Source: a virus. Taken from it: a stretch of DNA of 24,599 nucleotides. Below are positions 20,002 through 24,599 of the stretch, piece after piece; the stretch's first letter is position 1; each line of letters opens with the position of its first letter. The position numbers and the translations under genes were made by a program. Location of the stretch: positions 1 through 24,599 of IMG/VR virus record IMGVR_UViG_3300026186_000008; one strand, 5' to 3'. The notes below the pieces were generated by a model that was not told where the DNA came from, did no database searches, and saw nothing but the letters and a program-made list of their open reading frames with translations.

Positions 20002-20612
20002 CAGCATTTGAAGTATATAAAGTTTATTTGGCTGTAAAATTACATTTTACAAGTGAACATTTTGATATGACTAAAGGAACAGGTGGAGTTAGATGTAAAG
20101 AGATTACGTTCAATAAAAGGCAAGATTGTCATTTTTTTGAACGATTGAGTAGAAAGTATCGTTCAAGCGAATTATTGGGTTTGTTTGTTTCACATTTTGT
20201 TTCCGAATCACAATTTAATAAATTGTACGGAGATGATGCAGATGATACATACAAAGAATGGAAAAAACGCATACAGAGAATGTCCTACACGTTTGAAAAT
20301 GATATCAAATCACTGAATGAAGTGACTGATAATTTTGATAGTTTATTTTCTGTTAATGGATCTGGTTGGCCAAAATTGTTTGATTTACAAAGGATTGATG
20401 ATATATCTATTGAAACGTTTGTTATAATGGATAAATTGTTAGACTTTATTTCACAATTTGACGCAGATATAAAAGAAACACGTCGATGGCCACAAACAAG
20501 CTTGACTTGTAGGAAATATTCAAAATTTCTTCAAGTTGATGAAAGTAAATATCGTAATATACTACGCAATACAGTAGTAATGAATAAGCAGCAACTACAA
20601 GCAGCAATATAA
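19998..20612 (+). CDS. 59: Helicase loader gp59
   Basis: A 204-residue homologue of T4 gp59, which binds fork DNA and gp32 and loads the gp41 helicase. Matching segments include FEVYKVYLAVKLHFTSEHFD (T4 GKSVYKLYLMIKQH), KRQDCHFFERLSRKYRSSEL (T4 KRRDKYFFQKLSEKYKLKEL), a YKEWKKRIQRMSYTFENDI helix and ISIETFVIMDKLLDFI. Length is close to T4's 217. It overlaps gp33 and precedes gp32, the conserved cluster. It works at origins and recombination forks with the proteins from the next gene. Confidence 0.88.
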   Translation: MTAFEVYKVYLAVKLHFTSEHFDMTKGTGGVRCKEITFNKRQDCHFFERLSRKYRSSELLGLFVSHFVSESQFNKLYGDDADDTYKEWKKRIQRMSYTFENDIKSLNEVTDNFDSLFSVNGSGWPKLFDLQRIDDISIETFVIMDKLLDFISQFDADIKETRRWPQTSLTCRKYSKFLQVDESKYRNILRNTVVMNKQQLQAAI

Positions 20613-20629
20613 AGAATAAGAGGATACAT

Positions 20630-21493
20630 ATGTCTAGTTTTGCACAAATGAAGCAGAATCGCCAATCTCAACTCGCCAATTTAACAACTGAATTAGAAAA
20701 AACACAAACTGTCACCAGTTTTGTTGATGATCGCATTTGGAAATGTGAACGTGATAAATCTGGTAATGGATATTCAGTTATTCGATTTTTACCTCCGAGT
20801 GAAGGTGAAGATTTACCTTGGGTACGAGTATGGGATCATGGATTTCAAGGGCCAGGTGGCTGGTACATTGAAAATTCATTGACAACCCTACAACAAAATG
20901 ATCCAGTTTCAGAATACAATACATCATTGTGGAACAATGGTACACAAACTGGAAAAGATCAAGCACGTAAACAAAAGCGGCGCTTGAATTACTATAGTAA
21001 TATTTTAGTTATCAAAGATCCAGCTAATCCTGAAAATGAAGGTGAAGTTAGAATCTTTCGGTATGGTAAAAAAATCTTTGATAAGATTAATGATGTGATG
21101 AATCCAGAATTTGAAGATGAATCACCTGTTAATCCTTTTGATTTTTGGGAAGGCGCTAATTTTAAAATCAAAGTTAGGATGGTTGAAGGATATGTCAATT
21201 ATGATAAATCTGAGTTTGATCCAATTGCACCTTTAGCTGGAAGTGATGAAGAACTTCAATCAGTATGGGAGAAGCAATATCTATTGAATGATTTCCTAGC
21301 AGCTGATAAGTTTAAAAGTTATGGTGAATTGAAAGCCAAGCTCAATCGAGTATTGGGTATTGGTATTGATGATGCTGAAGATACGTCTACACCATTTACT
21401 GAAACTGAGGAACCTGAAATTCCAGCACAGGCTGCAGGAGAATCTACTGAAACACTTTCTTATTTTCAGAAGTTAGCTAACGAAGAATATTAA
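20630..21493 (+). CDS. 32: ssDNA-binding protein gp32 (zinc ligands missing)
   Basis: A 287-residue homologue of T4 gp32, coating single-stranded DNA in replication, repair and recombination. Conserved parts: GNGYSVIRFLPPSEGEDLPW, HGFQGPGGWYIEN, YYSNILVIKDPANPENEGEV, FRYGKKIFDKI, FDFWEGANFKIKVRMVEGY and DKFKSYGELKAKLN. The N-terminal LAN-like basic segment and an acidic C-terminus for protein contacts are present. T4 binds zinc through a CPVCQY region; here it reads DPVSEY (91-96), and only Cys39 remains in the core, so zinc is probably not bound. SD AAGAGGAT precedes ATG. A strong terminator follows. T4 gp32 represses its own translation; no such leader was identified. Confidence 0.95.
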   Translation: MSSFAQMKQNRQSQLANLTTELEKTQTVTSFVDDRIWKCERDKSGNGYSVIRFLPPSEGEDLPWVRVWDHGFQGPGGWYIENSLTTLQQNDPVSEYNTSLWNNGTQTGKDQARKQKRRLNYYSNILVIKDPANPENEGEVRIFRYGKKIFDKINDVMNPEFEDESPVNPFDFWEGANFKIKVRMVEGYVNYDKSEFDPIAPLAGSDEELQSVWEKQYLLNDFLAADKFKSYGELKAKLNRVLGIGIDDAEDTSTPFTETEEPEIPAQAAGESTETLSYFQKLANEEY

Positions 21494-21519
21494 GATTTAA
21501 TTTTAGTTTGTAAGAGAAG

Positions 21520-21547
21520 GGGCTCTCAATTGAGAGCCCTTTTTTTT
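21520..21547 (+). terminator. Intrinsic terminator after gp32
   Basis: Perfect palindrome GGGCTCTCAATTGAGAGCCC (21520-21539), an 8-bp stem with AATT loop, followed by T x8 (21540-21547). It ends the plus-strand trio. The minus-strand tail gene ends at 21549, so the hairpin sits between converging genes; read on the minus strand it is followed by CTTCTCTT, a weaker U tract, so some bidirectional use is possible. Confidence 0.95.
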
Positions 21548-21548
21548 G

Positions 21549-23825
21549 TTATATAGTTTGGACTAGGTTATTAGCCATCGACCAATGTAGAGATTCATCT
21601 CTTATTTGTGGTTTGATAAAGTTACTTTGATTGGAATTAGCAATAGTGGTATTGCTAATTACGTTATTTTGATTCATAGAGGATTGATCAGCAGCTCTTG
21701 AATCTTTTAATTGTTGATTTTGATCTGATGTATTATATATTCCTTCTCGTTCAGTACTAGCTACATTCAATGATTCAGTTTTAGCTATGGCTAGATCTAT
21801 TAGTTTTCCTGCGAATGGTATTGCACTTAGAGCAGCCATGGATAGTACTACACCACCAAGAGCTTTAGCATCTTTGGCGAATCCTTTGACAGATTTACCT
21901 AATATTAAAAATCCATCTGCTAGGTTTCTTATCTTTTCAGGTTCATGGTCTAGTAGTTTTGATAATCCTAACGCAGCTGCACCTAAAGCTAAAAGAGATG
22001 GTATTGCAATTGCACTAGTGATACCAAATGCTGCTAATGAAATGCCTAGTGTGACAAATCCTGCAGCTAAACCTAATAGATTTTGGAATGGTATGTTAGC
22101 TAATTCTACAATAGAAGCAGTGATAGTCTGGATGCCAGTGATTACTAAATTTCCTACAGTAGATACGAATGATACTAATCCATTTATTAATCCTAGTATT
22201 GTGTTTCCTATTGTTTGGATTACAGGTACAAGAACTTTTACTCCGAAATCTACTATTTTTCCTAGAACACTTATGATCAAATTTGCAAATACTTGAAGAG
22301 CTGGAGTGGCTATTCTTAATGCAGTGGCCATACCAATGAGGGCAATAGTCACAGCACCTAATGCCAAAGCACCTATTCCTAGTGAATAAGGATCTATTTT
22401 ACCTAGTGCTTTGAATAAAGCAGCAATGCCTTTACCCAATCCTTTCATCAGAGTAATAAATGTATTGGTGATAATTTTAGCTATTTTTTGTATAATACTA
22501 CCAACACCATCAACAAATGTTTTAATGAGATTGAGTGCTGATTTTAGAACTCCGCTTATTCCATCTACAAAAGCTTTGATAGTATCAAATATTCCTGTTA
22601 CAATACCTTTTAGTCCACCACCTAATCCTTGACCTATTTTTTCTAGGAAGCCTGGACTTTTAACTTCTATTTCTTTATCTTCTTCTGGTATAGATGTGCC
22701 TTCTTGAGCAGTAACTAGTTCATCATGTCGTTGTTGTTCTTCAGCTGCTCTTTCTTTTTTACCTGCACTTTCTTTTCTTTCTTCTGTAACAAATATATCT
22801 TTTATAGCAGATATATCACTTTTTATAAAGATTAATGTATCTCTTATTGCTTCCAGATAGGGCGGGCTGATGTGGAGTGCACTGTCAATACTGGCTAATT
22901 TATCATTAGAATCTGTTATACCTTCTATTACTTCTTCATTGCTTTCTTGATCTTCTTCTGTTGTTTTTTCGTCATCTTCTGATTCTTCTTTTTCACTATC
23001 AATCAATTCTGATGCAATTGTTTTAGCTGTTTCAGCTTGAATATCTAATTTACCGAGAGTAAGAAATTTACCTACATTTCCTATTAATCCTTCTACTAGA
23101 TTTCCTGATGCGCCTAATTCTTCTTTTCTTTCAAATTCTTCCTTTTCTGTATCAGTCATACCTTCGACTAATGCTTCTTTTGCAATTTCTGCTTCTTTTT
23201 TCTTTTGTTTTAGTACATCTGGATGGGTGAACATTTCACGGATGCCACCAATCATTTTTTCATCGCCAAGGGTTTCACTTTTGCCAAATAGTTTTGCTCC
23301 TAAATTAATAGTTTTACCAAATCCAGATTCTTTAAATGATTCAGAAGCTGTGGTAGCTAGTCCTTTTAGTCCGCCAGTTAATCCCTGTCCTATATTTGCA
23401 AATAGACCAGATAATCCGTTTAGGGGATTGTTTATTTCTTTTTCTAATTTTGATCTACTTTTTTGTAGTTCTTCAGCTTGGAGTATTTGATTTTCAAGAT
23501 GTTCTAATTCTGTTTCTGATAAACTTTCATATGTTTCTTCGTATTCTTTATATAAGTTTTCTATTTGTTCTTGTAGATTTAATTCTTCTTGAAGTGCACC
23601 TTCTCTTTCATTCAATAGTTGCTCTGATTTTTCAGATAATTTTTCTTGACTTTTTTCAACATTATCTAGTAATTGTGATTGTTCAATGAGTTGTTCTAAT
23701 TGCGATTCAAGCGCATCTATTTCCTTTTCAGACAATTTTTCGTAATGTTCAAACAGTTTATCATTGAGATCATCTATTTTTCTCTGTAATATTAATTTTG
23801 ATTCTAAATCTTTTTCTTCAGCCAT
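21549..23825 (-). CDS. Tape-measure/baseplate hub protein (gp29-like)
   Basis: A 758-residue protein beginning MAEEKDLESKLILQRKIDDL. Residues 1-135 are coiled coil with an internal duplication (YEKLSEKEIDALESQLEQ and YESLSETELEHLENQILQ, about 70 residues apart). A GQGLTGGLKG motif (146-155) recurs as GQGLGGGLKG near 398. An acidic low-complexity segment lies around 285-310. Residues about 430-690 are long hydrophobic helices (ALALGAVTIALIGMATALRI and on), as in tape measures that thread the tail tube and enter the host membrane. The C-terminus is polar, Asn/Gln-rich. It is downstream of gp26-like and small hub genes, matching T4 tail order. T4 gp29 is 590 aa, so this is longer. Identity as gp29 is by position and type, not residue match. 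Confidence 0.75.
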   Translation of the reverse strand: MAEEKDLESKLILQRKIDDLNDKLFEHYEKLSEKEIDALESQLEQLIEQSQLLDNVEKSQEKLSEKSEQLLNEREGALQEELNLQEQIENLYKEYEETYESLSETELEHLENQILQAEELQKSRSKLEKEINNPLNGLSGLFANIGQGLTGGLKGLATTASESFKESGFGKTINLGAKLFGKSETLGDEKMIGGIREMFTHPDVLKQKKKEAEIAKEALVEGMTDTEKEEFERKEELGASGNLVEGLIGNVGKFLTLGKLDIQAETAKTIASELIDSEKEESEDDEKTTEEDQESNEEVIEGITDSNDKLASIDSALHISPPYLEAIRDTLIFIKSDISAIKDIFVTEERKESAGKKERAAEEQQRHDELVTAQEGTSIPEEDKEIEVKSPGFLEKIGQGLGGGLKGIVTGIFDTIKAFVDGISGVLKSALNLIKTFVDGVGSIIQKIAKIITNTFITLMKGLGKGIAALFKALGKIDPYSLGIGALALGAVTIALIGMATALRIATPALQVFANLIISVLGKIVDFGVKVLVPVIQTIGNTILGLINGLVSFVSTVGNLVITGIQTITASIVELANIPFQNLLGLAAGFVTLGISLAAFGITSAIAIPSLLALGAAALGLSKLLDHEPEKIRNLADGFLILGKSVKGFAKDAKALGGVVLSMAALSAIPFAGKLIDLAIAKTESLNVASTEREGIYNTSDQNQQLKDSRAADQSSMNQNNVISNTTIANSNQSNFIKPQIRDESLHWSMANNLVQTI

Positions 23826-23829
23826 TTAA

Positions 23830-24000
23830 TTACCTTTTGGATTTTAGTCGTGCATTTTCTTTGCGAATTCTTTCATTTTCTTTTTCTATATAATCTTTTA
23901 ATAAGCCAATATAGATTTCTCTTTCAAATGGCATCATACTTTCTATCTCACTCAAGCTATATTTATGGTGTTGAATCATGGAGAAATTAGTAACATACAT
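23830..24000 (-). CDS. Small baseplate hub/assembly protein
   Basis: A 56-residue protein from ATG at 24000; the frame is open to a TTG at 24024 which would add eight residues. The core HHKYSLSEIESMMPFEREIY resembles short proteins found between gp26 and later hub genes in many T4-like phages (YxxxELExMxPFERDxYV), sometimes annotated as gp51-like assembly factors. A charged coiled coil ends it (KENERIRKENARLKSKR). It lies between the gp26-like gene and the tape measure, 4 nt before the latter. A role in hub assembly is inferred from position. Confidence 0.65.
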   Translation of the reverse strand: MYVTNFSMIQHHKYSLSEIESMMPFEREIYIGLLKDYIEKENERIRKENARLKSKR

Positions 24001-24026
24001 ATTACTTAAACTATCATGACCCAACG

Positions 24027-24599
24027 CTATCCGAAAAAATTTTGTAGCCCTTCTACCTTTACTGTATCATTATAATCACAGCTTCTACAATTGTAGTCTA
24101 CATTATGTGAGAGTTTAGGCATAGTTTCAAAGAATGTTTGTATGTCGGCAAATTGCCTTTGAGTCAATCCTTCAAAAAATTCTTCTTTTTCATCTTTGTT
24201 ATAATCTGCCATATCATGTGTATCATCGCCATTCCAGATAAAATCCACACAATCTTGGATCATATTCATTGTATCTTCAACATTCATATCTCCGCTTGGG
24301 TTGATACTTTTTAAAATATTTACTGTGGGGTATTTCATAGAGATACCAATTGTATCTGTCAGTTTTATTTCATTGCTATGATCTTCAGATTTTTCTATAG
24401 TTATTTCTTCTAAATCAATAGAGGTTTGGTTGTTGGTATTACAATCTGGACAACTTAATCCTACTACGCTTTCGGCGCCAATGGATTTGGTTCTTAGATT
24501 GAGGAAAATATATTCTAAATCGAAAACAGGAAGATTATCTACATTGATTTCTTCTGATACACAATTTGTAATAATTTGTTTAATACCATTGATCATTTC
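24027..24599 (-). CDS. 26: gp26-like baseplate protein, 5' end cut
   Basis: At least 190 residues, running off the window edge. FDLEYIFLNLRTKSIGAESV matches the core of the T4 gp26 baseplate family (FDIEYxFLxLRxKSVGE). A four-Cys zinc ribbon is visible: SCPDCNTN early and CRSCDY near the C-terminus. NINGIKQIITNCV near the cut is an internal family segment, so the true start lies beyond 24599; the Met near the edge is probably not the N-terminus. It acts in baseplate hub assembly with the two genes downstream on the same strand. Confidence 0.78.
   Translation of the reverse strand, partial: EMINGIKQIITNCVSEEINVDNLPVFDLEYIFLNLRTKSIGAESVVGLSCPDCNTNNQTSIDLEEITIEKSEDHSNEIKLTDTIGISMKYPTVNILKSINPSGDMNVEDTMNMIQDCVDFIWNGDDTHDMADYNKDEKEEFFEGLTQRQFADIQTFFETMPKLSHNVDYNCRSCDYNDTVKVEGLQNFFG

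Noticed and set aside
21787-22296. 169-aa plus-strand ORF opposite the tape measure
   Set aside because: Antisense shadow of a long hydrophobic coding region; Pro/Asn/Ser-rich, no SD or promoter.

Overview
The window is a low-GC, tightly packed segment of a T4-like (Straboviridae-type) myovirus genome, most like those known from marine and freshwater bacteria. The anchors are the T4-order trio gp33 (late co-activator), gp59 (helicase loader) and gp32 (ssDNA-binding protein) at 19741-21493, and on the opposite strand a tail block of gp26-like baseplate protein, a small hub protein and a long tape-measure protein (24599-21549). A CobS-like AAA+ ATPase with a CobT-like HExxH/VWA partner, an MGME1-like exonuclease, ThyX and paired LamG adhesins also fit aquatic T4-like phages. 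The host cannot be named. The circularly permuted tmRNA hints at a host lineage that carries this form (alphaproteobacteria, cyanobacteria, some betaproteobacteria), and the flagellin homologue hints at a motile host; both are inferences.

Layout. 34-5375: CobS/CobT-like pair, then small basic and coiled-coil proteins, and a conserved phage protein with a Lys-rich 13-residue tandem repeat. 5376-7299: many small genes, including membrane peptides, an exported protein with an Arg/Gly-rich tail that overlaps a coiled-coil frame, a putative lipoprotein and a structured RNA leader. 7281-9708: promoter P1, small ORFs, ATP-dependent DNA ligase with a WGR-like N-terminus, and ThyX. 9738-12580: two tandem LamG adhesins, the second with a long poly-glycine domain. 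12586-15554: small proteins, FmdB-like zinc ribbon, GH108 endolysin, PD-(D/E)XK exonuclease and a holin candidate. 15532-18849: promoter P2, a small gene, the permuted tmRNA, a SemiSWEET-like PQ-loop protein, a trypsin-like protease, a DUF3293-like protein and small genes. 18864-19694: flagellin homologue. 19699-21547: promoter P3, gp33-gp59-gp32 and a strong terminator. 21549-24599 (minus): tail genes.

How it fits together. Three nearly identical sigma70-type promoters (consensus -35, extended -10, and an 18-bp dyad over the -35) head three modules: ligase/ThyX, tmRNA/SemiSWEET/protease, and gp33-59-32. The dyad suggests one regulator may act on all three. Two of these promoters would give leaderless or nearly leaderless mRNAs.

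The most notable items are the permuted phage tmRNA with a 4-nt intervening segment and a predicted tag ending in MAA; the phage flagellin; the SemiSWEET-like transporter right after the tmRNA; a region apparently coding in two frames; and a gp32 without its zinc ligands. All calls come from reading the sequence; no database search was run.
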